A DNA stretch of 64,000 nt from Agelas oroides (GCA_949130485.1 OX422198.1:1739262-1803261); one strand, 5' to 3'. Numbered from the stretch's first letter, positions 1 to 13,900 are shown. Numbers and translations are program-made. Notes: generated by a model from the letters alone, not told the origin.

Positions 1-849
1 AGATTCAATTGGAACCATGGTAGAATGTAGTAGAGTCATGTAGTGTGAAGAACAGCCATAGTATACAATGGAGTAGAGCCATGGTAGAGTGTAGTAGAGT
101 CAAGTAGAGCCAAGTAGAGGAATGGTAGAGTGTAGTAGTCTCAAGTAGAGCCAAGTAGAGCCATGGGAGCATGTAGTAGAGTCATGTAGAGCCAAGTAGA
201 GCCATGGTAGAATGTAGTAGAGCCAGGTAGAGCATTGGTAGAATTCAGTAGAGACAAGTAGAGTGACGTGGAGTCATGGTAGAATGTAGTAGAGTCAAGT
301 AGAGTCAATTAGAGCAATGGTAGAACTTAGTATGATCATGCAGAGTCAAGTAGAGCCATGGTATAATGTAGTAGAGCCAGGTAGAGCCATGGTAGAGTGT
401 GGTAGAGTCAAGTAGAGTAACGAGGATCCATGGTAGGATGTAGTAGAGCCAAGGTAGAGTGTAGTAGAGACAACTACAGCCAGGTCTAGCAATGATATAG
501 TGTAGTAGAGTCAAGTAGAGCCAAATAGAGCCATCGTAGAGTGTAGAAGAGCCAAGTAGAGCCATGGTAGAGTATAGTAGAGTGAGATAGAGTCAAGTAG
601 AGCCACGGTAGCATGCAGTAGAGTCATGTAGAGCCAAGTACAGCCATGGTATAGTATAATAGAGTTAAGGAGAGCTATTATAGAATGTAGTAGAGTCAAG
701 TACAGTCACGTGGAGCAATGGTAGAATGTAGTAGAGACATGGTAGAGTGTAGTAGAGTCAAGTAGAGACCAGTAGAGCCATGGTAGAGTGTAGTAGAGTC
801 AAGTAGAGCAAAGTAGAGCCATGGTAGAGTGTAGTGGACTCAAGGAGAG

Positions 850-2880
850 TCAAGTAGAGCCATGGTAGAGTGCAGTAGAGTCAAGTAAAATCACGTGGAT
901 CCATGGTAGGATGTAGTAGAGCCAAGGTACAGTGAAGTAGAGACAAGTAGAGCCAGGTCTAGCAATGGTACATTGTAGTCGAGTCAAGTAGAGCCAAGTA
1001 GAGCCAAGTAGAGCCACCGTAGAATGTAGTGGAGTCAAGTAGAGCCATGGTAGAATGTAGTAGAGTCATGTAGTGTGAAGTAGAGCCATGGTACAATGGA
1101 GTAGAGCCATGGTATAGTGTAGTAGAGTCAAGTAGAGCCAAGTAGAGCCATTGTAGAGTGTAGTAGAGCCAAGTAGAGCCATGGTAGTGTGTAGTAGAGG
1201 CAAGTAGAGCCAAGTAGAGCCAAAGTAGAGTGTAGTGGACTGAAGTAGAGTCAAGTAGAGCCATGGTAGAATGTAGTAGAGTCATGTAGAGTCAAGTAGA
1301 GCCATGGTAGAATTTAGTAGAGCCAGGTAGAACCATGGTAGAGTGTAGTACAGTCACGTACAGTCAAGTAGATCCATGGCAGAATGTAGTAGAGTCAAGT
1401 AGAGTCAAGTAGAGGTATGGTAGAATGTGGTAGGGACATGGTAGACTGTAGTAGAGTGATGTAGAGCCAAGTAGAGCCATGGTAGATTGTAGTAGAGCCA
1501 AGTAGAGCCATGGTAGTGTGTAGTAGACTCAAGTACAGCCAAGTAGAGTCAAGGTAGAGTGTAGTGGACTCAACCAGAGTAAAGTAGAGCGATGGTAGAA
1601 TCTAGTAGAGTCATGTAGAGTCAAGTAGAGCCACGGTAGAATGTTGTAGAGCCAGGTAGAGCCATGGTGTAGAGTGTAGTAGAGTCAAGTAGAGCCAGGT
1701 AGAGCCATGGTAGAGTGTAGTAGAGCCAAGTAGAGCCAAGGTAGAGTGTAGTGGACTCATGGAGAGTCAAGTAGAGCCATGGTAGAGTGTAGTAGAGTCA
1801 AGTAAAATCACGTGGATCCATGGAAGAATGTAGTAGAGCCAAGGTAGAGTGAAGTAGAGACAAGTAGAGCCAGGTATAGCAATGGTATCTTGTAGTAGAG
1901 TCAAGTAGAACCAAGTAGAGCCAAGTAGAGCCATCGTAGAATGTAGTAGAGTCAAGTAGAGCCATGATAGAATGTAGTAGAGTCATGTAATGTCAAGTAG
2001 AGCCATGGTACAATGGAGTAGAGCCATGGTATAGTGTAGTAGAGTCAAGTAGAGCCAAGTAGAGCCATGGTAGAGTGTAGTAGAGCCAAGTAGAGCCATG
2101 GTAGTGTGTAGTAGAGGCAAGTAGAGCCAAGTAGAGCCAAAGTAGAGTGTAGTGGACTGAAGTAGAGTCAAGTAGAGCCATGGTAGAATGTAGTAGAGTC
2201 ATGTAGAGTCAAGTAGAGCCATGGTAGAATTTAGTAGAGCCAGGTAGAGCCATGGTAGAGTGTAGTACAGTCACGTACAGTCAAGTAGATCCATGGCAGA
2301 ATGTAGTAGAGTCAAGTAGAGTCAAGTAGAGGTATGGTAGAATGTGGTAGGGACATGGTAGACTGAAGTAGAGTGATGTAGAGCCAAGTAGAGCCATGGT
2401 AGATTGTAGTAGAGCCAAGTAGAGCCATGGTAGTTTGTAGTAGACTCAAGTACAGCCAAGTAGAGTCAAGGTAGAGTGTAGTGGACTCAACCAGAGTAAA
2501 GTAGAGCGATGGTAGAGTCTAGTAGAGTCATGTAGAGTCAAGTAGAGCCATGGTAGAATGTAGTAGAGCCAGGTAGAGCCATGGTGTAGAGTGTAGTAGA
2601 GTCAAGTAGAGCCAAGTAGAGCCATGGTAGAGTGTAGTAGAGCCAAGTAGAGCCAAGGTAGAGTGTAGTGGACTCATGGAGAGTCAAGTAGAGCCATGGT
2701 AGAGTGTAGTAGAGTCAAGTAAAATCACGTGGATCCATGGAAGAATGTAGTAGAGCCAAGGTAGAGTGAAGTAGAGACAAGTAGAGCCAGGTATAGCAAT
2801 GGTATCTTGTAGTAGAGTCAAGTAGAACCAAGTAGAGCCAAGTAGAGCCATCGTAGAATGTAGTAGAGTCAAGTAGAGCC
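850..2880 (+). repeat. Nested 917-bp tandem repeat in A1
   Basis: Variant patterns recur at exactly 917 bp. CACGTG lies at 892, 1,809 and 2,726. The stretch 1,060-1,766 matches 1,977-2,683 almost base for base. The third copy is partial and diverges after about 2,880. The first 200 bp of copies 1 and 2 differ more (GGTAGGATG against GGAAGAATG), so the homogenised part is shorter than the full period. 917 is not a multiple of 31, which reflects mixed 21-, 31- and 41-bp monomers inside. Confidence 0.8.
892..906. other. Overlapping palindromes CACGTG, GGATCC, CCATGG (exemplar of a recurring site)
   Basis: CACGTG (892-897), GGATCC (897-902) and CCATGG (901-906) overlap end to end in 15 bp. The same string recurs through the array, for example at 1,809, 2,726, 8,808, 9,725 and 10,642, and once or more per higher-order block further on. 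CACGTG is the core E-box bound by several bHLH factors, but in a satellite it may be only a monomer variant. CCATGG alone occurs in most 31-bp monomers. Degraded forms (CACTTGGATCC, CACGTTGATCC, CACATGGATCC) are also present. Confidence 0.75.
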
Positions 2881-5800
2881 ATGGTAGAGTATAGTAGAGT
2901 GAGGTAGAGCCAAGTAGATCCACGGTAGCATGTAGTAGAGTCATGTAGAGCCAAGTAGAGCCATGGTATAGTGTAGTAGAGTCAAGGAGAGCTATTGTAG
3001 AATGTAGTAGAGTCAAGTACAGTCACGTGGAGCAATGGTAGAATGTAGTAGAGACATGGTAGAGTGTAGTAGAGTCAAGTAGAGACCAGTAGAGCCATGG
3101 TAGATTGTAGTAGAGTCAAGTAGAACCATGGTAGTGTGTAGTAGAGGCCAGAAGAGCCAAGTAGAGCCAAAGTAGAGTGTAGTGGACTGAAGTAGAGTCA
3201 AATAGAGCCATGGTAGAATGTAGTAGAGTCATGTAGAGTCAAGTAGACCCATGGTAGAATGTAGTAGAGGCATACAGAGTCAAGTAGAGCAATGGTAGAA
3301 TGTAGTAGAATGACGTAGAGTCACGTGGAGCCATGGTAGAATGTAGCAGAGACATGGTAGAGTGTAGTAGAGTCAAGTAGAGCCAAGTAGAGCCATGGCA
3401 GAGTGTAGTAGAGCCAAGTAGAGCCATGGTAGTGTGTACTAGAGTCAAGTGGAGCCAAGTAGAGCCAAGGTAGGGTGTAGTGGACTCAAGTAGAGTCAAG
3501 TAGAGCTATGGTAGAATGTAGTACAGTCTTTCAGAGTCAAGTAGAGACATGGTAGAATATAGTAGAGCAAGATAGAGCCATGGTAGAGTGTAGTAGATTC
3601 AAGTAGAGTCACGTTGATCCATGGTAGGATGTAGTAGAGCCAAGGTAGAGTGAAGTAGAGACAAGTAGAGCCAGGTCTAGCAATGGTATAATGTAGTAGA
3701 GTCAAGTAGAGCCATGGTAGAATGTAGTAGAGTCATGTAGTGTCACGTAGAGCCATGGTACAATGGAGTAGAGTCACGTAGAGTCACGTGGAGCCATGGT
3801 AGAATGTAGTAGAGACATGGTAGAGTGTAGTAGAGTCGAGTAGAGCCAAGTAGAGCCATGGTAGAGTGTAGTAGAGTCAAGTAGAGTCAAGTAGAGCCAT
3901 GGTAGAATGTAGTAGAGTCATGTAGTGTGAAGTATAGCCATGATATACAATGGAGTAGAGCCATGGTAGAGTGTAGTAAAGTCAAGTAGAACCAAGTAGA
4001 GCCATGATATGGTGTATTAGAGCCAAGTAGAGCCATGGTAGTCTATAGTAGAGTCAAGTAGAGCCAAGTAGAACCAAGATAGAGTGTAGTGGACTCAAGG
4101 AGAGTCAAGTAGAGCCATGGTAGAATGTAGTAGAGTCATGTAGAATCAAGTAGAGCCACGGTAGAAAGTAGTAGAGCTAGGTAGAGCGATGGTAGAGTGT
4201 AGTAGAGGCAAGTGGAGTCACGTGGATCCATGGTAGGATGTAGTAGAGCCAAGGTAGAGTGAAGTAGAGACAAGTAGAGCCAGGTCTAGCAATGGTATAG
4301 TGTAGTAGAGTCAAGTAGAGCCAAGTAGAGCCATCATAGAATGTAGTAGAGTCAAGTAGAGCCATGGGAGAATGTAGCAGAGCCAAGGTAGAGTGAAGTA
4401 GAGACAAGTAGAGCCAGGTCTAGCAATGGTACATTGTAGTCGAGTCAAGTAGAGCCAAGTAGAGCCAAGTAGAGCCACCGTAGAATGTAGTAGAGACAAG
4501 TAGAGTCAAGGTAGAGTGTAGTGGACTCAAGCAGAGTAAAGTAGAGCCATGGTAGAATGTAGTAGACTCATGTAGAGTCAAGTGGAGCCATGGTAGAATG
4601 TAGTAGAGCCAGGTAGAGCCATGGTGTAGAGTGTAGTAGAGTCAAGTAGAGTCACATGGATCCATGGTAGGATGTAGAACAGCTAAGGTAGAGTGAAGTA
4701 GAGACAAGTAGAGCCACGTCTAGCAAAGGTATAGTGTAGTAGAGTCAAGTAGAGCCAAGTAGAGCCATCGTAGAATGTAGTAGAGTCAAGTAGAGCCATG
4801 GTAGAATGTAGTAGAGTGATCTTGTGTCAAATAGAGCCATGGTACAATGGAGTAGAGCCATGGTATAGTGTAGTAGAGTCAAGTAGAGCCAAGTAGAGCC
4901 ATGGTAGGGTGTAGTAGAGCCAAGTAGAGCCATGGTAGAGTGTAGTAGAGTCAAGTAGTGCCAAATAGAGCCAAGGGAGAGTGTAGTGGACTCAAGGAGA
5001 GTCAAGTGAAGCCATGGTAGAGTGTAGTAGAGTCAAGTAAAATCACGTGGATCCATGGTACGATGTAGTAGAGCCAAGGTAGAGTTAAGTACAGACAAGT
5101 AGAGCCAGGTCTAGCAATGGTACATTGTAGTCGAGTCAAGTAGAGCCAAGTAGAGCCAAGTAGAGCCACCGTAGAATGTAGTAGAGTCACGTAGAGCCAT
5201 GGTAGAATGTAGTAGAGTCATGTAGTGTCAAGTAGAGCCATAGTACAATGGAGTAGAGCCATGGTATAGTGTAGTAGAGTCAAGTAGAGCCAAGTAGAGC
5301 CATTGTAGACTGTAGTAGAGCCAAGTAGAACCATGGTAGTGTGTAGTAGAGGCAAGTAGAGCCAAGTAGAGCCAATGTAGAGTGTACTGGACTGAAGTAG
5401 AGTCAAGTAGAGCCATGGTAGAATGTAGTAGAGTCATGTAGAGTCAAGTAGAGCCATGGTAGAATTTAGTAGAGCCAGGTAGAGCCATGGTAGAGTGTAG
5501 TACAGTCACGTAGAGTCAAGTAGATCCATGGCAGAATGTAGTAGAGTCATGTAGAGTCAAGTAGGAGTTATGATAGAATGTGGTAGGGACATGGTAGAGT
5601 GTAGTAGAGTGATGTAGAGCCAAGTAGAGCCATGGCAGGTTGTAGTAGAGCCAAGTAGAGCCATGGTAGTGTGTAGTAGACTCAAGTAGAGCCAAGTAGA
5701 GTCAAGGTAGAGTGTAGTGGACTCAACCAGAGTAAAGTAGAGCCATGGTAGAATGTAGTAGAGTCATGTAGAGTCAAGTAGAGCCATGGTAGAATGTAGT

Positions 5801-5969
5801 AGAGCCAGGTAGAGCCATGGTGTAGAGTGTAGTAGAGTCAAGTAGGGCCACGTGGATCCATGGTAGGATGTAGTACAGCTAAGGTAGAGTCAAGTAGAGA
5901 CAAGTAGAGCCAGGGGTAGCAAAGGTATAGTGTAGTAGAGTCAAGTAGAGCCAAGTAGAGCCATTGTAG

Positions 5970-7350
5970 AATGTAGTAGAGCCAAGTAGAGCCAAGGTAG
6001 AGTGTAGTGGACTCAAGGAGAGTCAAGTAGAGCCATGGTAGAGTGTAGTATAGAGTCAAGTAAAATCACGTGGATCCATGGTAGGATGTAGTAGAGCCAA
6101 GGTACAGTGAAGTAGAGACAAGTAGAGCCAGGTCTAGCAATGCTACATTGTAGTCGAGTCAAGTAGAGCCAAGTAGAGCCAAGTAGAGCCACCGTAGAAT
6201 GTAGTAGAGTCAAGTAGAGCCATGGTAGAATGGAGTAGGGTCATGTAGTGTCAAGTAGAGCCATGGTACAATGGAGTAGAGCCATGGTATAGTGTAGTAG
6301 AGTCAAGTAGAGCCAAGTAGAGCCGTTGTAGAGTGTAGTAGAGCCAAGTAGACCCATGGTAGTGTGTAGTAGAGGCAAGTAGAGCCAAGTAGAGCCAAAG
6401 TAGAGTGTGGTGGACTGAAGTAGAGTCAAGTAGAGCCATGGTAGAATGTAGTAGAGTCATGTAGAGTGAAGTAGAGCCATGGTAGAATTTAGTAGAGCCA
6501 GGTTGAGCCATGGTAGAGTGTAGTACAGTCAGGTAGAGTCAAGTAGATCCATGGCAGAATGTAGTAGAGTCAAGTAGAGTCAAGTAGAGCTATGGTAGAA
6601 TGTGGTAGGGACATGGTAGAGTGTAGCAGAGTGATATAGAGCCAAGTAGAGCAATGGTAGATTGTAGTAGAGCCAAGTAGAGCCATGGTAGTGTGTAGTA
6701 GAGTCAAGTAGAGCCAAGTAGAGTCAAGGTAGAGTGTAGTGGACTCAACCAGAGTAAAGTAGAGCCATGGTAGAATGTAGTAGAGTCATGTAGAGCCAAG
6801 TAGAGCCATGGTAGAATGTAGTAGAGCCAGGTAGAGCCATGGTGTAGAGTGTAGTAGAGTCAAGTAGGGCCACGTGGATCCATGGTAGGATGTAGTACAG
6901 CTAAGGTAGAGTGAAGTAGAGACAAGTAGAGCCAGGTCTAGCAATGGTATAGTGTAGTAGAGTCAACTAGAGTCAAGTACAGCCATCGTAGAATGTAGTA
7001 GAGTCAAGTAGAGCCATGGTATAATGTAGTAGAGTGATCTAGTGTCAAATAGAGCCATGGTACAATGGAGTAGAGCCATGGTATAGTGTAGTAGAGTCAA
7101 GTAGAGCCAAGTAGAGCCATGGTAGAGTGTAGTAGAGCCAAGTAGAGCCAAGGTAGAGTGTAGTGGACTCATGGAGAGTCAAGTAGAGCCATGGTAGAGT
7201 GTAGTAGAGTCAAGTAAAATCACTTGGATCCATGGTAGGATGTAGTAGAGCAAAGGTAGAGTGAAGTAGAGACAAGTAGAGCCAGGTCTAGCAATGGTAT
7301 ATTGTAGTAGAGTCAAGTAGAACCAAGTAGAGCCAAGTAGAGCCATCGTA
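5970..7350 (+). repeat. About 1.38-kb segment of A1 absent from A2
   Basis: The A1-to-A2 offset changes from 7,914 to 6,533 across this interval, so 1,381 bp is extra in A1 or lost from A2. Inside and beside it a sub-block with GTAAAATCAC and GGTCTAGC variants recurs near 5.0, 6.0 and 7.2 kb, at spacings of 1,011 and 1,166 bp. A2 keeps only one copy, near 12.92 kb. The repeats at its edges make unequal exchange a likely mechanism. Which state is ancestral cannot be told from the window. Confidence 0.7.
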
Positions 7351-7916
7351 GAATGTAGTAGAGTCAAGTAGAGCCATGGTAGAATGTAGTAGAGTCATGT
7401 AGTGTCAAGTAGAGCCATGGTACAATGGAGTAGAGCCATGGTATAGTGTAGTAGAGTCAACTAGACCCAAGTAGAGCCATGGTAGAGTGTACTAGAGCCA
7501 TGTAGAGCCATGGTAGTGTGTAGTAGAGGCAAGTAGAGCCAAGTACAGTCAAAGTAGAGTGTAGTGGACTGAAGTAGAGTCAAGTAGAGCCATGGTAGAA
7601 TGTAGTAGAGTCATGTAGACTCAAGTAGAGCCTTGGTAGAATGTAGTAGAGCCAGGTAGAGCCATGGTAGAGTGTAGTAGAGTCAAGAAGAGTCACGTGG
7701 ATCCATGGTAGGATGTAGTAGAGCCAAGGTAGAGTGTAGCAGAGACAAGTAGAGCGAGGTCTAGCAATGGTATAGTGTAGTAGAGTCAAGTAGAGCCAAG
7801 TAGAGCCATCGTAGAATGTAGTAGAGTCAAGTAGAGCTATGGCAGAGTGTAGTAGAGTCATGTAAGTGTCAAGTAGAGCCATGGTACAATGGAGTAGAGC
7901 TATGGTAGAGTGTAGT

Positions 7917-10900
7917 AGATTCAATTGGAACCATGGTAGAATGTAGTAGAGTCATGTAGTGTGAAGAAGAGCCATAGTATACAATGGAGTAGAGCCATGG
8001 TAGAGTGTAGTAGAGTCAAGTAGAGCCAAGTAGAGGAATGGTAGAGTGTAGTAGTCTCAAGTAGAGCCAAGTAGAGCCATGGGAGCATGTAGTAGAGTCA
8101 TGTAGAGCCAAGTAGAGCCATGGTAGAATGTAGTAGAGCCAGGTAGAGCATTGGTAGAATTCAGTAGAGACAAGTAGAGTGACGTGGAGTCATGGTAGAA
8201 TGTAGTAGAGTCAAGTAGAGTCAATTAGAGCAATGGTAGAACTTAGTATGATCATGCAGAGTCAAGTAGAGCCATGGTATAATGTAGTAGAGCCAGGTAG
8301 AGCCATGGTAGAGTGTGGTAGAGTCAAGTAGAGTAACGAGGATCCATGGTAGGATGTAGTAGAGCCAAGGTAGAGTGTAGTAGAGACAACTACAGCCAGG
8401 TCTAGCAATGATATAGTGTAGTAGAGTCAAGTAGAGCCAAATAGAGCCATCGTAGAGTGTAGAAGAGCCAAGTAGAGCCATGGTAGAGTATAGTAGAGTG
8501 AGATAGAGTCAAGTAGAGCCACGGTAGCATGCAGTAGAGTCATGTAGAGCCAAGTACAGCCATGGTATAGTGTAATAGAGTTAAGGAGAGCTATTATAGA
8601 ATGTAGTAGAGTCAAGTACAGTCACGTGGAGCAATGGTAGAATGTAGTAGAGACATGGTAGAGTGTAGTAGAGTCAAGTAGAGACCAGTAGAGCCATGGT
8701 AGAGTGTAGTAGAGTCAAGTAGAGCAAAGTAGAGCCATGGTAGAGTGTAGTGGACTCAAGGAGAGTCAAGTAGAGCCATGGTAGAGTGCAGTAGAGTCAA
8801 GTAAAATCACGTGGATCCATGGTAGGATGTAGTAGAGCCAAGGTACAGTGAAGTAGAGACAAGTAGAGCCAGGTCTAGCAATGGTACATTGTAGTCGAGT
8901 CAAGTAGAGCCAAGTAGAGCCAAGTAGAGCCACCGTAGAATGTAGTAGAGTCAAGTAGAGCCATGGTAGAATGTAGTAGAGTCATGTAGTGTGAAGTAGA
9001 GCCATGGTACAATGGAGTAGAGCCATGGTATAGTGTAGTAGAGTCAAGTAGAGCCAAGTAGAGCCATTGTAGAGTGTAGTAGAGCCAAGTTGAGCCATGG
9101 TAGTGTGTAGTAGAGGCAAGTAGAGCCAAGTAGAGCCAAAGTAGAGTGTAGTGGACTGAAGTAGAGTCAAGTAGAGCCATGGTAGAATGTAGTAGAGTCA
9201 TGTAGAGTCAAGTAGAGCCATGGTAGAATTTAGTAGAGCCAGGTAGAACCATGGTAGAGTGTAGTACAGTCACGTACAGTCAAGTAGATCCATGGCAGAA
9301 TGTAGTAGAGTCAAGTAGAGTCAAGTAGAGCTATGGTAGAATGTGGTAGGGACATGGTAGACTGTAGTAGAGTGATGTAGAGCCAAGTAGAGCCATGGTA
9401 GATTGTAGTAGAGCCAAGTAGAGCCATGGTAGTGTGTAGTAGACTCAAGTACAGCCAAGTAGAGTCAAGGTAGAGTGTAGTGGACTCAACCAGAGTAAAG
9501 TAGAGCGATGGTAGAATCTAGTAGAGTCATGTAGAGTCAAGTAGAGCCATGGTAGAATGTAGTAGAGCCAGGTAGAGCCATGGTGTAGAGTGTAGTAGAG
9601 TCAAGTAGAGCCAGGTAGAGCCATGGTAGAGTGTAGTAGAGCCAAGTAGAGCCAAGGTAGAGTGTAGTGGACTCATGGAGAGTCAAGTAGAGCCATGGTA
9701 GAGTGTAGTAGAGTCAAGTAAAATCACGTGGATCCATGGAAGAATGTAGTAGAGCCAAGGTAGAGTGAAGTAGAGACAAGTAGAGCCAGGTATAGCAATG
9801 GTATCTTGTAGTAGAGTCAAGTAGAACCAAGTAGAGCCAAGTAGAGCCATCGTAGAATGTAGTAGAGTCAAGTAGAGCCATGATAGAATGTAGTAGAGTC
9901 ATGTAATGTCAAGTAGAGCCATGGTACAATGGAGTAGAGCCATGGTATAGTGTAGTAGAGTCAAGTAGAGCCAAGTAGAGCCATGGTAGAGTGTAGTAGA
10001 GCCAAGTAGAGCCATGGTAGTGTGTAGTAGAGGCAAGTAGAGCCAAGTAGAGCCAAAGTAGAGTGTAGTGGACTGAAGTAGAGTCAAGTAGAGCCATGGT
10101 AGAATGTAGTAGAGTCATGTAGAGTCAAGTAGAGCCATGGTAGAATTTAGTAGAGCCAGGTAGAGCCATGGTAGAGTGTAGTACAGTCACGTACTCTCAA
10201 GTAGATCCATGGCAGAATGTAGTAGAGTCACGTAGAGTCAAGTAGAGGTATGGTAGAATGTGGTAGGGACATGGTAGACTGAAGTAGAGTGATGTAGAGC
10301 CAAGTAGAGCCATGGTAGATTGTAGTAGAGCCAAGTAGAGCCATGGTAGTTTGTAGTAGACTCAAGTACAGCCAAGTAGAGTCAAGGTAGAGTGTAGTGG
10401 ACTCAACCAGAGTAAAGTAGAGCGATGGTAGAATCTAGTAGAGTCATGTAGAGTCAAGTAGAGCCATGGTAGAATGTAGTAGAGCCAGGTAGAGCCATGG
10501 TGTAGAGTGTAGTAGAGTCAAGTAGAGCCAAGTAGAGCCATGGTAGAGTGTAGTAGAGCCAAGTAGAGCCAAGGTAGAGTGTAGTGGACTCATGGAGAGT
10601 CAAGTAGAGCCATGGTAGAGTGTAGTAGAGTCAAGTAAAATCACGTGGATCCATGGAAGAATGTAGTAGAGCCAAGGTAGAGTGAAGTAGAGACAAGTAG
10701 AGCCAGGTATAGCAATGGTATCTTGTAGTAGAGTCAAGTAGAACCAAGTAGAGCCAAGTAGAGCCATCGTAGAATGTAGTAGAGTCAAGTAGAGCCATGG
10801 TAGAGTATAGTAGAGTGAGGTAGAGCCAAGTAGATCAACGGTAGCATGTAGTAGAGTCATGTAGAGCCAAGTAGAGCCATGGTATAGTGTAGTAGAGTCA

Positions 10901-13900
10901 AGGAGAGCTATTGTAGAATGTAGTAGAGTCAAGTACAGTCACGTGGAGCAATGGTAGAATGTAGTAGACACATGGTAGAGTGTAGTAGAGTCAAGTAGAG
11001 ACCAGTAGAGCCATGGTAGAGTGTAGTAGAGTCAAGTAGAACCATGGTAGTGTGTAGTAGAGGCCAGTAGAGCCAAGTAGAGCCAAAGTAGAGTGTAGTG
11101 GACTGAAGTAGAGTCAAGTAGAGCCATGGTAGAATGTAGTAGAGTCATGTAGAGTCAAGTAGAGCCATGGTAGAATGTAGTAGAGGCATACAGAGTCAAG
11201 TAGAGCAATGGTAGAATGTAGTAGAATGACGTAGAGTCACGTGGAGCCATGGTAGAATGTAGCAGAGACATGGTAGAGTGAAGTAGAGTCAAGTAGAGCC
11301 AAGTAGAGCCATGGCAGAGTGTAGTAGAGCCAAGTAGAGCCATGGTAGTGTGTACTAGAGTCAAGTGGAGCCAAGTAGAGCCAAGGTAGGGTGTAGTGGA
11401 CTCAAGTAGAGTCAAGTAGAGCTATGGTAGAATGTAGTACAGTCTTGCAGAGTCAAGTAGAGACATGGTAGAATATAGTAGAGCAAGATAGAGCCATGGT
11501 AGTGTGTAGTAGATTCAAGTAGAGTCACGTTGATCCATGGTAGGATGTAGTAGAGCCAAGGTAGAGTGAAGTAGAGACAAGTTGAGCCAGGTCTAGCAAT
11601 GGTATAATGTAGTAGAGTCAAGTAGAGCCATGGTAGAATGTAGTAGAGTCATGTAGTGTCACGTAGAGCCATGGTACAATGGAGTAGAGTCACGTAGAGT
11701 CACGTGGAGCCATGGTAGAATGTAGTAGAGACATGGTAGAGTGTAGTAGAGTCGAGTAGAGCCAAGTAGAGCCATGGTAGAGTGTAGTAGAGTCAAGTAG
11801 AGTCAAGTAGAGCCATGGTAGAATGTAGTAGAGTCATGTAGTGTGAAGTATAGCCATGATATACAATGGAGTAGAGCCATGGTAGAGTGTAGTAAAGTCA
11901 AGTAGAACCAAGTAGAGCCATGATATGGTGTAGTAGAGCCAAGTAGAGCCATGGTAGTCTGTAGTAGAGTCAAGTAGAGCCAAGTAGAACCAAGATAGAG
12001 TGTAGTGGACTCAAGGAAAGTCAAGTAGAGCCATGGTAGAATGTAGTAGAGTCATGTAGAATCAAGTAGAGCCACGGTAGAAAGTAGTAGAGCTAGGTAG
12101 AGCGATGGTAGAGTGTAGTAGAGGCAAGTGGAGTCACGTGGATCCATGGTAGGATGTAGTAGAGCCAAGGTAGAGTGAAGTAGAGACAAGTAGAGCCAGG
12201 TCTAGCAATGGTATAGTGTAGTAGAGTCAAGTAGAGCCAAGTAGAGCCATCATAGAATGTAGTAGAGTCAAGTAGAGCTATGGGAGAATGTAGTAGAGCC
12301 AAGGTAGAGTGAAGTAGAGACAAGTAGAGCCAGGTCTAGCAATGGTACATTGTAGTCGAGTCAAGTAGAGCCAAGTAGAGCCAAGTAGAGCCACCGTAGA
12401 ATGTAGTAGAGACAAGTAGAGTCAAGGTAGAGTGTAGTGGACTCAAGCAGAGTAAAGTAGAGCCATGGTAGAATGTAGTAGACTCATGTAGAGTCAAGTG
12501 GAGCCATGGTAGAATGTAGTAGAGCCAGGTAGAGCCATGGTGTAGAGTGTAGTAGAGTCAAGTAGAGTCACGTGGATCCATGGTAGGATGTAGTACAGCT
12601 AAGGTAGAGTGAAGTAGAGACAAGTAGAGCCACGTCTAGCAAAGGTATAGTGTAGTAGAGTCAAGTAGAGCCAAGTAGAGCCATCGTAGAATGTAGTAGA
12701 GTCAAGTAGAGCCATGGTAGAATGTAGTAGAGTGATCTTGTGTCAAATAGAGCCATGGTACAATGGAGTAGAGCCATGGTATAGTGTAGTAGAGTCAAGT
12801 AGAGCCAAGTAGAGCCATGGTAGGGTGTAGTAGAGCCAAGTAGAGCCATGGTAGAGTGTAGTAGAGTCAAGTAGTGCCAAATAGAGCCAAGGGAGAGTGT
12901 AGTGGACTCAAGGAGAGTCAAGTGAAGCCATGGTAGAGTGTAGTAGAGTCAAGTAAAATCACGTGGATCCATGGTACGATGTAGTAGAGCCAAGGTAGAG
13001 TTAAGTAGAGACAAGTAGAGCCAGGTCTAGCAATGGTACATTGTAGTCGAGTCAAGTAGAGCCAAGTAGAGCCAAGTAGAGCCACCGTAGAATGTAGTAG
13101 AGTCACGTAGAGCCATGGTAGAATGTAGTAGAGTCATGTAGTGTCAAGTAGAGCCATAGTACAATGGAGTAGAGCCATGGTATAGTGTAGTAGAGTCAAG
13201 TAGAGCCAAGTAGAGCCATTGTAGAGTGTAGTAGAGCCAAGTAGAACCATGGTAGTGTGTAGTAGAGGCAAGTAGAGCCAAGTAGAGCCAATGTAGAGTG
13301 TACTGGACTGAAGTAGAGTCAAGTAGAGCCATGGTAGAATGTAGTAGAGTCATGTAGAGTCAAGTAGAGCCATGGTAGAATTTAGTAGAGCCAGGTAGAG
13401 CCATGGTAGAGTGTAGTACAGTCACGTAGAGTCAAGTAGATCCATGGCAGAATGTAGTAGAGTCATGTAGAGTCAAGTAGGAGTTATGATAGAATGTGGT
13501 AGGGACATGGTAGAGTGTAGTAGAGTGATGTAGAGCCAAGTAGAGCCATGGCAGGTTGTAGTAGAGCCAAGTAGAGCCATGGTAGTGTGTAGTAGACTCA
13601 AGTAGAGCCAAGTAGAATCAAGGTAGAGTGTAGTGGACTCAACCAGAGTAAAGTAGAGCCATGGTAGAATGTAGTAGAGTCATGTAGAGTCAAGTAGAGC
13701 CATGGTAGAATGTAGTAGAGCCAGGTAGAGCCATGGTAGAGTGTAGTAGAGTCAAGTAGGGCCACGTGGATCCATGGTAGGATGTAGTACAGCTAAGGTA
13801 GAGTGAAGTAGAGACAAGTAGAGCCAGGTGTAGCAAAGGTATAGTGTAGTAGAGTCAAGTAGAGCCAAGTAGAGCCATGGTAGAATGTAGTAGAGTCAAG

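Larger units (their letters stand above)
1..7916 (+). repeat. Higher-order block A1 (7.9 kb)
   Basis: This block starts at the landmark ATTCAATTGGAACCATGG (from base 3), which returns at 7,919 and marks the start of the next copy. Variant patterns recur at a constant offset of 7,916 bp from 1 to about 5.8 kb, for example CACGTG at 892 and 8,808. The block holds a nested 917-bp repeat and, near its right end, about 1.38 kb that the next copy lacks. The left edge of the window coincides with the landmark, so the block may be complete, but what lies upstream is unknown. Confidence 0.85.

Noticed and set aside
3-20. CENP-B box or other named centromere motif at the ATTCAATTGGAACCATGG landmark
   Set aside because: The landmark lacks the TTCG and CGGG cores of the CENP-B box, and I saw no match elsewhere. 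The array could still be centromeric, but no motif shows it.
892-897. Promoter element calls at the CACGTG sites
   Set aside because: There is no gene or transcription start nearby and the site recurs as part of the repeat, so I list it as a sequence motif only.
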